From NCBI RefSeq assembly GCF_006438875.1, contig NZ_RCZH01000008.1:1-64000 (forward strand): 64,000 nucleotides of DNA. Direction: 5' to 3'. The translations under genes were made by a program, and so were the position numbers. The notes under the pieces are model-generated. The model saw only the letters and a list, made by a program, of their open reading frames with translations, ran no database searches and was not told the DNA's origin. The stretch comes from Flavobacterium pectinovorum (GTDB lineage Bacteria; Bacteroidota; Bacteroidia; Flavobacteriales; Flavobacteriaceae). Within the stretch, counting starts at the first letter, position 1. Every line of letters starts with the position of its first letter. Shown in pieces: positions 55,983-64,000 of the stretch.

Positions 55983-58900
55983 ATGGCACAATTCAATTTC
56001 AATAAATGGAATACAATTATTGGTTGGTTTGCATTTGCAATCGCTTTAATTACTTATACACTAACTGTTGAACCTACCATGAGCTTTTGGGACTGTGGCG
56101 AATACATTGCTACAGCGGCTAAATTAGAAGTTGGTCACCCTCCGGGAGCACCACTGTTTCAAATGATGGGCGCATTTTTTGCTATGTTTGCTATAGACAA
56201 CCAACATATTGCTGTGATGGTAAATATGATGTCTGTTTTTTCAAGTGCATTCACTATTTTATTTATGTTTTGGTCTTCTTCAATGATTCTGAAAAAAATC
56301 GTTGCTCGTTTTGCTGAAATAGATCAAAACAATTCAATTGCTATATTAGGAGCTTCTTTTGTTGGAGCATTGGCTTTTACTTTCTCTGACAGTTTTTGGT
56401 TCAATGCTGTTGAAGCCGAAGTGTATGCAATGGCATCTTTATTAATTGCATTGCTTTTTTGGCTTGGATTACGTTGGGAACAAGATATGGACAAACCAAA
56501 AGGAAATAAATGGCTGTTGCTTATTTCGCTTGTTGTTGGTCTTTCATTTGGAGTTCACTTTATGGCTTTATTGACCATTCCTTCAATAGGTTTTCTATAC
56601 TATTTTAAGCATTATGAAAAAGTTACAATTAAGAATTTCATTATAGCCAATCTTGTAGTAGTTGGGATTTTGTTATTTATTTTCATACTACTATTACCAT
56701 TAACGATGGCATTGTTTGGAAAAACCGAAATTTTCATGGTAAACAGTATGGGATTACCTTTTAATTCGGGAACCATTTTTGTGGCGCTATTATTTATTGC
56801 TTTCTTCTACTTTGGATTAAAACTTACCAAACAAAAAGGACTGATTTTTTACAACACTATTATTCTTTGTATCTTATTTATTTTTATTGGATTCTCAACG
56901 TGGATGATGTTGCCGGTTCGTGCGAATGCAAATACAGTAATCAACGAAAATAAACCATCAGATGCAACCGAGGTTTTAGCCTATTACAATCGGGAACAAT
57001 ATGGTGTAAACCCATTGTTTTACGGGCCTCAATACACGGAAGTTTTTGCAGGTCTGGATGCCAAAAATCCTTATTCGGACAAAAAACCTAACTACGAAAG
57101 AGATTATAAAACTGGTAAATATATTATTACCAACAATTATAAAAATGCGGATCAGAACAGTGATGACAATCAAAAAACGATTCTGCCAAGAATGTGGAGT
57201 ACTGAAACCGGGCACATTCAAAATTACATTAGCTTCACAAATCCTCCTAATTTCAAAATAGATCCAAATCATAATTATGATGATGATTTAGGAAAATACG
57301 GAATTGACGCAAGTCAATTAAGTGAAGAAGAATACAATAAAGCTACTGCGCAATTACGTAATGAAGTTGACAAAACAGTTTCTGAATTCAGAAAGGCTTT
57401 TTCTCAAAAACAAATTGACAACGAAGGCTATGTTAAATTCTTAAAAAGCTACGGTGAATATTTAATCATAGAAAAACCAACAGCTACAGACAATTTCAGT
57501 TTTATGTTCGAATATCAATTTGGATACATGTACTGGAGATATTTGATGTGGAATTTTGTGGGACGTCAAAACGATGTTCAGGGAAAATATGATAATCTGG
57601 ACGGAAACTGGATTAGCGGAATTAAAGCGCTTGATTCAGTTCATCTTGGTTCTCAGGACAATTTACCTTCTGATGTTTTAAACAACAAAGGACGTAATGT
57701 TTACTTTTTCCTGCCCTTTATCTTAGGCTTAATTGGGATAATGTACCATGCAAATAAAGACCTTAAAAGTTTTTATGTCCTTCTGGCGTTATTCTTATTT
57801 ACCGGAATTGCATTAAAAATTTATCTGAATGAGCGACCGTTTGAACCTCGTGAAAGAGATTATGCACTTGTAGGATCCTTCTATGTGTTTGCCATATGGA
57901 TAGGTTTTGGAGTCTATTCGCTCTACGAAAGCTTGCAAAAATATATCGCTCCTAAAATTGCAGGACCAGCTATTATTGCAGTAAGCTTATTAGCAGCTCC
58001 AATTTTAATGGCATCTCAAAACTGGGATGATCATGACAGATCAGAGCGTTATACTGCTGTTGCAATGGCAAAAGCATATTTGAATTCGTGTGACAAAGAT
58101 GCTATTTTGTTTACCATTGGAGACAATGACACATTCCCTCTTTGGTACGCACAAGAAATTGAAAAGATCAGAACTGATGTAAAAATCGTAAATACAAGCT
58201 TATTTATGACGGATTGGTATATTGATCAGATGAAAGCAAAATCATATGAATCTGAAGCATTGCCTATATCATTTACTCATGATGAATACGTAGGAGATAA
58301 ACTGGATTATGTAGCTTATATTCAAAAAGTAGAAACTCGTTGGGACATTAAAGATTTAATGTCTTTCATCAAAAACCCTAAGTCTACTGTTGGATTACAA
58401 AACGGACAAACAATCCATTTTTATCCAACTAATAAGATAAGAGTTAACATTGACAAAAACACAATCATTAAAAACAAAGTTGTAGATCCAAAATATAACG
58501 ATTCTATCGTTCCTTATATCGATATTGACATCAAAGGAAATGCGTTGTACAAAAACCGCTTAATGATGTTGGATATCCTTGCTAACAACAATTGGAAAAG
58601 ACCAATTTACTTTAGTGGTGGAGCTTTTGATGATGAAGATTATCTTTGGTTAAAAAACTATTTACAGTTAGACGGAATGGTTTACAAATTGGTTCCTATT
58701 AAAAATGTTCCATCAAAAGATGGCGGACCTATGGATATGGGGCAAATTGATGCCGATAAAATGTACAACATTGTAATGAAATGGGACTGGGGTAATAGTA
58801 ATGGTAATATTTATCACGATCCTGAAACAAGAAGAAACAGTATCACATACCGTACAAATTTATCACGTTTAATGGATCAACTTATTGCGGAAGGTAAAAT

Positions 58901-59261
58901 TGATAAAGCTAAGAATGTTATCAATTTAGCAATAACAAAAATGCCGTTGGATAAATTTGGATATTATTCTCTTGTTGAACCTTTTACTAACGGATATTAT
59001 AAAGTTGGTGAAACAGCAAAAGCACATGATTTACTTAATCAATTAGTTCAAAAATACAGAGAGAACCTAAACTATTATGCAACTCTGACTCCAGGCGATC
59101 AAACGGATTTGGCAATGGATATTATTACTGATATCGAACGCTACAGAAGTTTATTGGAGGTTATGAAGAAAAATAACGACAAAGCATTCTACGAGAAACA
59201 GAAAGTAACTTTTAATACTTATGTAAACGTTTTTGAACGTTTTGGCCGTGAAAAAGAATAA
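55983..59261 (+). CDS. DUF2723 membrane protein, probable glycosyltransferase
   Basis: 1092 residues. The N-terminal about 180 residues are DUF2723: YTLTVEPTMSFWDCGEYI, then KLEVGHPPGAPLFQM, the DxGE-type motif near the first loop that resembles GT-C mannosyltransferases, and the FNAVEAEVYAM segment. About ten to twelve membrane helices run to about residue 700. The C-terminal about 400 residues are soluble (NWDDHDRSERYTA, GDNDTFPLWYAQE) and end in a helical TPR-like part. The related eukaryotic TMEM260 is a protein O-mannosyltransferase, so a role in surface protein O-glycosylation is plausible but inferred. It has its own promoter and terminator. Confidence 0.88.
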   Translation: MAQFNFNKWNTIIGWFAFAIALITYTLTVEPTMSFWDCGEYIATAAKLEVGHPPGAPLFQMMGAFFAMFAIDNQHIAVMVNMMSVFSSAFTILFMFWSSSMILKKIVARFAEIDQNNSIAILGASFVGALAFTFSDSFWFNAVEAEVYAMASLLIALLFWLGLRWEQDMDKPKGNKWLLLISLVVGLSFGVHFMALLTIPSIGFLYYFKHYEKVTIKNFIIANLVVVGILLFIFILLLPLTMALFGKTEIFMVNSMGLPFNSGTIFVALLFIAFFYFGLKLTKQKGLIFYNTIILCILFIFIGFSTWMMLPVRANANTVINENKPSDATEVLAYYNREQYGVNPLFYGPQYTEVFAGLDAKNPYSDKKPNYERDYKTGKYIITNNYKNADQNSDDNQKTILPRMWSTETGHIQNYISFTNPPNFKIDPNHNYDDDLGKYGIDASQLSEEEYNKATAQLRNEVDKTVSEFRKAFSQKQIDNEGYVKFLKSYGEYLIIEKPTATDNFSFMFEYQFGYMYWRYLMWNFVGRQNDVQGKYDNLDGNWISGIKALDSVHLGSQDNLPSDVLNNKGRNVYFFLPFILGLIGIMYHANKDLKSFYVLLALFLFTGIALKIYLNERPFEPRERDYALVGSFYVFAIWIGFGVYSLYESLQKYIAPKIAGPAIIAVSLLAAPILMASQNWDDHDRSERYTAVAMAKAYLNSCDKDAILFTIGDNDTFPLWYAQEIEKIRTDVKIVNTSLFMTDWYIDQMKAKSYESEALPISFTHDEYVGDKLDYVAYIQKVETRWDIKDLMSFIKNPKSTVGLQNGQTIHFYPTNKIRVNIDKNTIIKNKVVDPKYNDSIVPYIDIDIKGNALYKNRLMMLDILANNNWKRPIYFSGGAFDDEDYLWLKNYLQLDGMVYKLVPIKNVPSKDGGPMDMGQIDADKMYNIVMKWDWGNSNGNIYHDPETRRNSITYRTNLSRLMDQLIAEGKIDKAKNVINLAITKMPLDKFGYYSLVEPFTNGYYKVGETAKAHDLLNQLVQKYRENLNYYATLTPGDQTDLAMDIITDIERYRSLLEVMKKNNDKAFYEKQKVTFNTYVNVFERFGREKE

Positions 59262-59283
59262 TATACGAAAAATATAGCAATTA

Positions 59284-59324
59284 AAAAAATGCAGCACTGT
59301 TTGATAAATAGCGCTGCATTTTTT
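59284..59324 (+). terminator. Terminator of the DUF2723 gene
   Basis: The stem aaaaaatgcagc (59284-59295)/gctgcatttttt (59313-59324) is followed by T-rich sequence, 22 bp after the stop. Confidence 0.75.
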
Positions 59325-59352
59325 AAATTTACATATCACTAAATTCTTCCAA

Positions 59353-59988
59353 ATGAGCTTTTATTGGGTAAAAACAAATTCATTCATAAAAAGGGTGTTT
59401 TCTAAATATTGTTGGGACATCCCAAACAAAGAAAAGAAAATATATCTCACGTTTGATGATGGTCCAACTCCAGAAGTTACAGAGTGGGTTTTGTCTGAAT
59501 TAAAAAAGTTTGATGCAAAAGCTACTTTTTTCTGTATCGGAAAAAACATTAAAGCCAACTTATCTTTATTCGAGAAATTAATAACTGATGGACATTCTAT
59601 CGGCAATCATACTATGAATCACGTTAATGGCTGGAAAAGCAATAACAATGACTACATTGAGAATGTAAAAAATTGCGCAGCAGTTCTTGAAGAAGAAAAA
59701 ACGTGCAATCTAATATTTCGTCCCCCTTACGGGAAGATAAAAAAAGCGCAATCTAAAATATTGAGAAATCTAGGCTACAAAATAATTATGTGGGATGTTT
59801 TAAGTGCTGATTTTGACCAAAGTATTACTCCTGAAAAATGCCTTGAAAACGTTACCAAAAATGTTAAATCGGGAAGCGTCATTGTATTTCATGACAGTAT
59901 AAAAGCATCGCAAAATCTAAAATTTGCACTACCTAAAACCTTACATTTTTTAAAAGAAAATGGATATAAATTTGATATTATTCACTAA
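59353..59988 (+). CDS. Polysaccharide deacetylase (NodB homology domain)
   Basis: 211 residues. The CE4 motifs are in order: TFDDGPTPE (catalytic base and metal Asp), GNHTMNH (metal histidines), RPPYG, MWDVLSADF and IVFHDS. The family removes N-acetyl groups from peptidoglycan, chitin or exopolysaccharide. No convincing signal peptide is seen; the N-terminus (SFYWVKTNSFIKRVFSKYCW) has a moderate hydrophobic stretch only. It starts 29 bp after the DUF2723 terminator and converges on the thioredoxin-like gene. Confidence 0.93.
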   Translation: MSFYWVKTNSFIKRVFSKYCWDIPNKEKKIYLTFDDGPTPEVTEWVLSELKKFDAKATFFCIGKNIKANLSLFEKLITDGHSIGNHTMNHVNGWKSNNNDYIENVKNCAAVLEEEKTCNLIFRPPYGKIKKAQSKILRNLGYKIIMWDVLSADFDQSITPEKCLENVTKNVKSGSVIVFHDSIKASQNLKFALPKTLHFLKENGYKFDIIH

Positions 59989-60014
59989 ATAATATCAAAT
60001 CTGAAAGTAGTATT

Positions 60015-60317
60015 CTATAAGCTAAATTGCTCCTGGACAATTCCAATAATCGTATTCGCATCAAGTTCTCCTGATTGCCTCCAGATCATTTGCCCTTCTT
60101 TGTAAATCATCAAAGTAGGAAGTCCTTTGATACGCAGGGCTTCTGCTAATTCCTGATTTTTATCCACATCAATTTTAATCACCTTGGCTTTATCGCCAAG
60201 CGCAGCTGCAACATCCTTAATAACAGGATGCATCGATACAGATGATTCGTTCCAATCCGTGTAAAAATCAATTAACACTGGAACTTGAGCATTTATAAGT
60301 TCTCCAAATTTTGACAT
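60015..60317 (-). CDS. Thioredoxin-fold protein lacking the active-site cysteines
   Basis: 100 residues with the size and layout of thioredoxin: VPVLIDFYTDW at the end of strand 3, VIKIDVDKNQELAEAL, the cis-proline loop GLPTLMIYKEG (Pro67) and RQSGEL. In place of the WCGPC active site it has W22-N-E-S-S26, and the protein contains no cysteine at all, so it cannot act as a dithiol oxidoreductase. A binding, chaperone-like or scaffold role is possible. A separate TACATTTG box lies upstream at 60377-60370, inside the 3' end of the next gene intergenic region. Confidence 0.85.
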   Translation of the reverse strand: MSKFGELINAQVPVLIDFYTDWNESSVSMHPVIKDVAAALGDKAKVIKIDVDKNQELAEALRIKGLPTLMIYKEGQMIWRQSGELDANTIIGIVQEQFSL

Positions 60318-60369
60318 AAAACCAAAAATTTAATTCTTTTTTATTCTGTTAAAAAGAGATAATTATATA

Positions 60370-60377
60370 CAAATGTA
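60370..60377 (-). promoter_or_regulatory. -7 box of the thioredoxin-like gene
   Basis: TACATTTG on the minus strand fits TAnnTTTG, with a leader of about 45 nt. No clear TTG at normal spacing. Confidence 0.4.
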
Positions 60378-60391
60378 GCATTTTTAACGAA

Positions 60392-61627
60392 TTAAGCCAC
60401 ATTGTTCCCTTTTTTTAGTTCAATCACGGTTATTTCAGGCATAATACCTACTCTACCCGGATAGGCATGAAAACCAAAACCTCTGTTTACATAAACATAT
60501 CGTCCTGCATTTTCGTATAATCCTGCCCATTGTTTATAGATATATTGTGCCAGACTCCATTTAAAATATCCCGGAATTTCAATCCCAAATTGCATACCAT
60601 GCGTATGACCTGACAATGTTAAATGAAAGTTTTTAGGATGATTCTTAATCTCATATTCCCAATGACTTGGATCGTGACTCATTAGTACTTTAAAATCGTC
60701 CTGATGCACATTCTGAGAAGCTTTATTTAAATCTCCTGCCTTTTTAAAGTTTTGCCCCCAATTCTCTACTCCAATTAATGCAATTTTATCATCGCCTTTT
60801 TGGATATAGGTATGTTCGTTTAATAAAAGATCAAACCCAATCTGACCGTAAAGGCTTTTTATCTCTTTGAAATTTTCATCTTTCTCTTTTTCAGAAGGCC
60901 ACGTAACATATTCACCATAATCATGATTTCCTAAAACGGAGAATTTTCCATACTTATAATCTTTTATTCTCTTAAAAGTTTCTAACCAGGGATGCATTTC
61001 TTTTGCGTGAGTATTTACAATATCTCCTGTAAACAAAATCATATCCGCTTCTTGTTCATTAATCAGATCAATGGCATAATTTATCTTTTCCGGATTATCA
61101 AAACTTCCGCTGTGAACGTCTGAAATCTGAGTAATTCTAAAACCGTCGAAAGCATCCGGTAAATCAGGAAAGAAAACGGTTTGTTTTATTACTTTAAAAT
61201 TATATTTCCCTTCAAATATTCCATAAATCAAAGATAAAAAAGGAACAGCTGCCAAACCTAAAGCAATCTGGCTGACAAACTTTCGTCTGTCCGGCATCAT
61301 TTCTTTTCTGGTAGCATTATACATGAAATAATTCAAAAGACTTGCTCCTATTCTAAAAATATCTTCACCAAACATAATAAGTGTCAAAACAATTTTTGGA
61401 ACATAAACCAATAACATCAAACCCATTGTAAACATGGTTTGTTTGGTTTGTCCAATAGAACGATCGAATTGCGTGAAAGAGTATATGATAAAAATTAAAA
61501 GCAGTAAACTTATAATTTGATAGCTAACCAAAACCCATCTTAATTTGATTACAGTACGAAAGGCCTGGTAAGAATAGAACTCAATAAACAAAAAAAGAGC
61601 ACAGAGAAGTACAAAACGAATTATCAT
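60392..61627 (-). CDS. Membrane-anchored metallophosphoesterase (YkuE-like)
   Basis: 411 residues. Residues 1-about 150 hold about four membrane helices. The calcineurin-like phosphoesterase domain follows: QISDVHSGSF, FTGDIVNTHAKE, VLGNHDYGEY, MSHDPSHW and LSGHTHGMQFG, which supply the binuclear metal ligands. Members of this group hydrolyse phosphoesters such as UDP-diacylglucosamine or cyclic nucleotides; which one applies here is unknown. It lies 75 bp upstream of the thioredoxin-like gene in the same direction. Confidence 0.92.
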   Translation of the reverse strand: MIIRFVLLCALFLFIEFYSYQAFRTVIKLRWVLVSYQIISLLLLIFIIYSFTQFDRSIGQTKQTMFTMGLMLLVYVPKIVLTLIMFGEDIFRIGASLLNYFMYNATRKEMMPDRRKFVSQIALGLAAVPFLSLIYGIFEGKYNFKVIKQTVFFPDLPDAFDGFRITQISDVHSGSFDNPEKINYAIDLINEQEADMILFTGDIVNTHAKEMHPWLETFKRIKDYKYGKFSVLGNHDYGEYVTWPSEKEKDENFKEIKSLYGQIGFDLLLNEHTYIQKGDDKIALIGVENWGQNFKKAGDLNKASQNVHQDDFKVLMSHDPSHWEYEIKNHPKNFHLTLSGHTHGMQFGIEIPGYFKWSLAQYIYKQWAGLYENAGRYVYVNRGFGFHAYPGRVGIMPEITVIELKKGNNVA

Positions 61628-61707
61628 TAGTTATAGTTTTAAGCAAAGTAACAAATAATGAAAATTTTATAGCTTTTTATTATCAAAATTTTAACTCTAA
61701 TAAATGT

Positions 61708-61739
61708 AAAAAGCTGATAGATTTCTCCACCAGCTTTTT
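61708..61739 (-). terminator. Terminator of the 61-residue gene
   Basis: The stem aaaaagctg (61708-61716)/cagcttttt (61731-61739) has a 14-base loop and flanking T-run on the minus strand, about 65 bp after the stop. Confidence 0.6.
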
Positions 61740-61804
61740 CTCTACCAAATTTTTCAAAACCTTTAATAATCCACAACAGGTTTACATTGTAAACCAATGT
61801 TGTT

Positions 61805-61990
61805 TTATTTTTGAGCTTTTGCAGCTTCTGGTTTCGCAGCTTCTGCTTTTTTAGCTTTTTTATCAGCTTTTTTGTCTTTTTTAGGAGCTTTAGCTTCTTT
61901 TGCCGGAGTTGTTTGAGCTGGAGTTGTTTGAGCGCTTACCATTGCAGTTGTTCCTAAAACAGCTACTGCTAACATTACTAATTTTTTCAT
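61805..61990 (-). CDS. Small secreted Lys/Ala-rich protein
   Basis: 61 residues. A clean Sec signal (residues 1-20, MKKLVMLAVAVLGTTAMVSA) precedes a mature part of about 41 residues. This begins QTTPAQTTPAKE and continues as Lys/Ala/Asp-rich sequence (KAPKKDKKADKKAKKAEAAK). The strong positive charge and lack of cysteine or hydrophobics suggest a disordered polycation acting outside the cytoplasm; the function is unknown. A promoter and an exact 11-bp tandem repeat lie upstream, next to the histidine kinase gene, so regulation by that two-component system is likely. Confidence 0.8.
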   Translation of the reverse strand: MKKLVMLAVAVLGTTAMVSAQTTPAQTTPAKEAKAPKKDKKADKKAKKAEAAKPEAAKAQK

Positions 61991-62034
61991 GATTTGAAGA
62001 TTTTATGATTGTTATTATTTCATTTATTATACCT

Positions 62035-62072
62035 CAAAGATATAATCACTAAATGAAGATTAAATGAAGATT
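62035..62072 (-). promoter_or_regulatory. Promoter with tandem 11-bp operator before the small secreted gene
   Basis: A perfect TATCTTTG -7 box (62042-62035 on the minus strand) lacks a TTG upstream. In the place where that element should be are two exact copies of aaatgaagatt (62051-62061 and 62062-62072). OmpR-family regulators commonly bind direct repeats one helical turn (10-11 bp) apart just upstream of the core promoter. Confidence 0.6.
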
Positions 62073-62096
62073 GAACCAACCCGAAAAAATTAACTT

Positions 62097-63434
62097 TTAA
62101 TTGTGTTTTGTCATTTCCGGAAGCAATAACATAAAGGTAGTTCCTTCATTTATTTGCGAAGTAACTTTGATTTCGATATGATGAAAAGATGCAATACTCT
62201 CTGCAATAGCAAGTCCTAAACCCTGCCCATCCTGATCTGAACTGATTCTGGCAAATCTATTAAATATGTTTTCTATCTGAGAAGCATTCATTCCAATTCC
62301 TAAATCGGTAATCGAAATAAAATAACGATGTTCCAGAAAACCATCTTCGACTACAATGCTGCCTTTTGGCTTATTGTATTTTATGGCATTGGTTACCAAA
62401 TTATAAATCAGGATATGGATTAGCGTTTTGTTTCCTGTAAAGATATAATCATGCTGCATTTTATTCAGAAACTGAATTTCGCGATCCTCAATACGATCTT
62501 GAAGATCTTCCTGCAGATCCGTAATGATTTCATGAAAATTAATAACCTCGTTTGCCTCATATTGATTATTTTCTATTCTGGAAATCAACAGTAAGTTATT
62601 GATAATTTTTTTCAGCATATCTAATGTTCTGAGAGATCCTGCAATTTTATCAAATGCATTATCATCTAAAGAATCATTCTGTAGTAAATTCTCAAACTTA
62701 CTTTTAAGCAATGCAATTGGCGTAAGAAGTTCATGCGAAACATTAGAAATAAATTGTTTTTCTTTTTTAAAAAGTTCCGCAATACGATCCATCATTTGGT
62801 TTAAAACAAAATCAAGTTCCCTAAAATCTCTCGATCTCGCTTTTATTGGAGTATGATCAAAAGATTCGGGCTCATTTACACGCCTTATTTTTGTGTCTAT
62901 AATTTTATAAAAAGGTTTCAGCAGAAATTCAATATAAAAAGTATCTGCCAAAAAAGTAATCAACAGAATGACCACAAAAACAATTATTATAAAAAACCGA
63001 ATAATAAAGGTAAGATCATTTATTTCGCTAAGACTGCTTCCTATTTCGAGTTGATATCCCTGTTTTTCATAGGTAAAATGATATTGCAGAATTCTATATT
63101 CACTTTCTTCGCCTTCTATAATCCTAAACTCATTGCTAAAGACTGCTTTTTTCTGATTGGCTTTTATTGGAGATCTTGAAAGTACTAAAAACTCACTGTG
63201 AAGTGTAGAAAACTGAGAATAGGTTTCTGTAGAATCATCCGAATTTTCGATAAAATCATCAATTTCGCTTTTATTCAAGTGCTCAATAAACTTGTGTTTC
63301 TTTTCCAGCAAACCATTATTGATGTGTCTATAAACCACATTTTCTACCAAAATAGGCAGCATTAACCACAAAATCAAAATAACCAACAATCGGGTCAATG
63401 CGTTAAAAATGGCTAATTGGTGTTTTATTTTCAC
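62097..63434 (-). CDS. Sensor histidine kinase
   Basis: 445 residues, starting with GTG at 63434 (MKIKHQLAIF). Two membrane helices (about 12-35 and 145-168) flank a periplasmic sensor segment of about 110 residues. A HAMP-like region follows, then the H box FISNVSHELLTPIALLKSKFE, the N box LVTNAIKYN, DLGIGM (G1), IFNRF and GQGLGLAIAES (G2). It autophosphorylates on the H-box histidine and passes phosphate to the response regulator encoded 10 bp upstream. The signal sensed is unknown. Confidence 0.95.
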   Translation of the reverse strand: MKIKHQLAIFNALTRLLVILILWLMLPILVENVVYRHINNGLLEKKHKFIEHLNKSEIDDFIENSDDSTETYSQFSTLHSEFLVLSRSPIKANQKKAVFSNEFRIIEGEESEYRILQYHFTYEKQGYQLEIGSSLSEINDLTFIIRFFIIIVFVVILLITFLADTFYIEFLLKPFYKIIDTKIRRVNEPESFDHTPIKARSRDFRELDFVLNQMMDRIAELFKKEKQFISNVSHELLTPIALLKSKFENLLQNDSLDDNAFDKIAGSLRTLDMLKKIINNLLLISRIENNQYEANEVINFHEIITDLQEDLQDRIEDREIQFLNKMQHDYIFTGNKTLIHILIYNLVTNAIKYNKPKGSIVVEDGFLEHRYFISITDLGIGMNASQIENIFNRFARISSDQDGQGLGLAIAESIASFHHIEIKVTSQINEGTTFMLLLPEMTKHN

Positions 63435-63444
63435 AGTTATTTAT

Positions 63445-64000
63445 TTACTCATTAATACGATATCCAACATTTCGCACAGTTTCAAACCAGTCAATTGCCC
63501 TGTGTTTATCTAATTTTTTTCGAAGATTTCGAACATGAACATCTATAAAATTAGAATCCGAATTTACTTCGAGAATGTCTCCCCAAATATGTTCTGTTAA
63601 CTGTAATCTTGTAATAACCCTGTTTTTATTCAAAACTAAATATTGGAAAATATCAAACTCTTTCTTGGTCAAATTTATCGGGATTTCATCATAACTCACT
63701 TTATAATCCTGAAGTTGCAGCAAAAATCCGTGAATGCTCAAACTATTCAAAGTAAAACCATGAATCCTGCGAATCACGGCAAACAATCGCGCACTTAGTT
63801 CTGTCAGTGCAAACGGTTTTGTCAAATAATCATCAGCACCCAAATGCAAACCGTTTATTCTGTCGTCTAATTCTCCACGAGCTGTCAGGACAATTACCGC
63901 TATTTTTGATTTGGTTTTTCGGACTGTTTGCAAAACCTCAAAACCATCTCCGTCAGGCAAACCAAGATCCAATAGCATTGCATCATAATCATTGCTATTG
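63445..64000 (-). CDS. OmpR-family response regulator (5' end off window)
   Basis: 184 residues are visible; the frame continues past the right edge (NSNDYDAMLLDLGLP), so the start codon is outside. The receiver domain retains the phosphoacceptor aspartate in LLDLGLPDGDGFE, the conserved Thr in VLTARG and the Lys in YLTKPF. The C-terminal winged helix shows LTKKEFDIFQYLVLN and SNFIDVHVRNLRKKLD. It is paired with the kinase and probably acts at the tandem repeat at 62051-62072. Confidence 0.95.
   Translation of the reverse strand, partial: NSNDYDAMLLDLGLPDGDGFEVLQTVRKTKSKIAVIVLTARGELDDRINGLHLGADDYLTKPFALTELSARLFAVIRRIHGFTLNSLSIHGFLLQLQDYKVSYDEIPINLTKKEFDIFQYLVLNKNRVITRLQLTEHIWGDILEVNSDSNFIDVHVRNLRKKLDKHRAIDWFETVRNVGYRINE

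Overview
The window comes from a low-GC Bacteroidota genome and almost certainly a Flavobacterium or a close relative. Several things point there. Two giant secreted repeat proteins are present, one ending in a gliding-motility/CHU_C-type C-terminal domain (type IX secretion). There is a complete alternative complex III plus aa3 oxidase operon of the Flavobacterium type. Promoters follow the Bacteroidota pattern (TTTG, 17-19 bp, TAnnTTTG), and purine-rich ribosome binding sites are absent.

Layout. 1-8739 (minus): the N-terminal 2913 residues of a giant surface protein whose C-terminus lies off the left edge. More than half of what is visible is a strictly periodic 156-bp (52-residue) array. 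9229-25965 (minus): a complete 5578-residue surface protein built from four kinds of tandem domain. 26237-30416 (minus): queG, a cytochrome P450, a secreted alpha/beta hydrolase and ruvB, apparently one transcription unit. The hydrolase sits between ruvB and a degenerate second copy of the ruvB 3' end. 30646-42039 (minus): actABCDEF-ctaC-ctaD, the quinol:cytochrome c oxidoreductase and oxidase supercomplex operon, with a clear promoter and terminator. 42259-45654: a SPOR protein, an Fsr-like MFS exporter divergent from an AraC regulator, and a class A acid phosphatase. 45906-50577 (minus): rimP-nusA-infB with a hairpin plus T-run in its leader. 50753-54077 (plus): a tandem universal stress protein, an aldehyde dehydrogenase with two palindromic upstream sites, and an AraC regulator. 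54114-55794: two identical tRNA-Gln genes in 171-bp direct repeats around an NHL-repeat lipoprotein. 55983-59988 (plus): a DUF2723 membrane glycosyltransferase-like protein and a NodB-type deacetylase. 60015-64000 (minus): a thioredoxin fold lacking its cysteines, a membrane metallophosphoesterase, a 61-residue secreted Lys/Ala-rich protein, and a histidine kinase/response regulator pair cut by the right edge.

How the genes work together. The respiratory operon encodes the whole path from menaquinol to oxygen: ActC/ActF membrane subunits, ActB iron-sulfur subunit, ActA/ActE haem c subunits, then CuA and haem/CuB oxidase subunits. The giant proteins are probable cell-surface adhesins. No CRISPR array, insertion sequence or prophage was seen. 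The least expected signals are the 156-bp array, the ruvB-tail remnant, the nested inverted repeat upstream of ruvB, the rimP-nusA-infB leader hairpin, and the exact 11-bp tandem repeat in front of the small secreted gene beside the two-component system.
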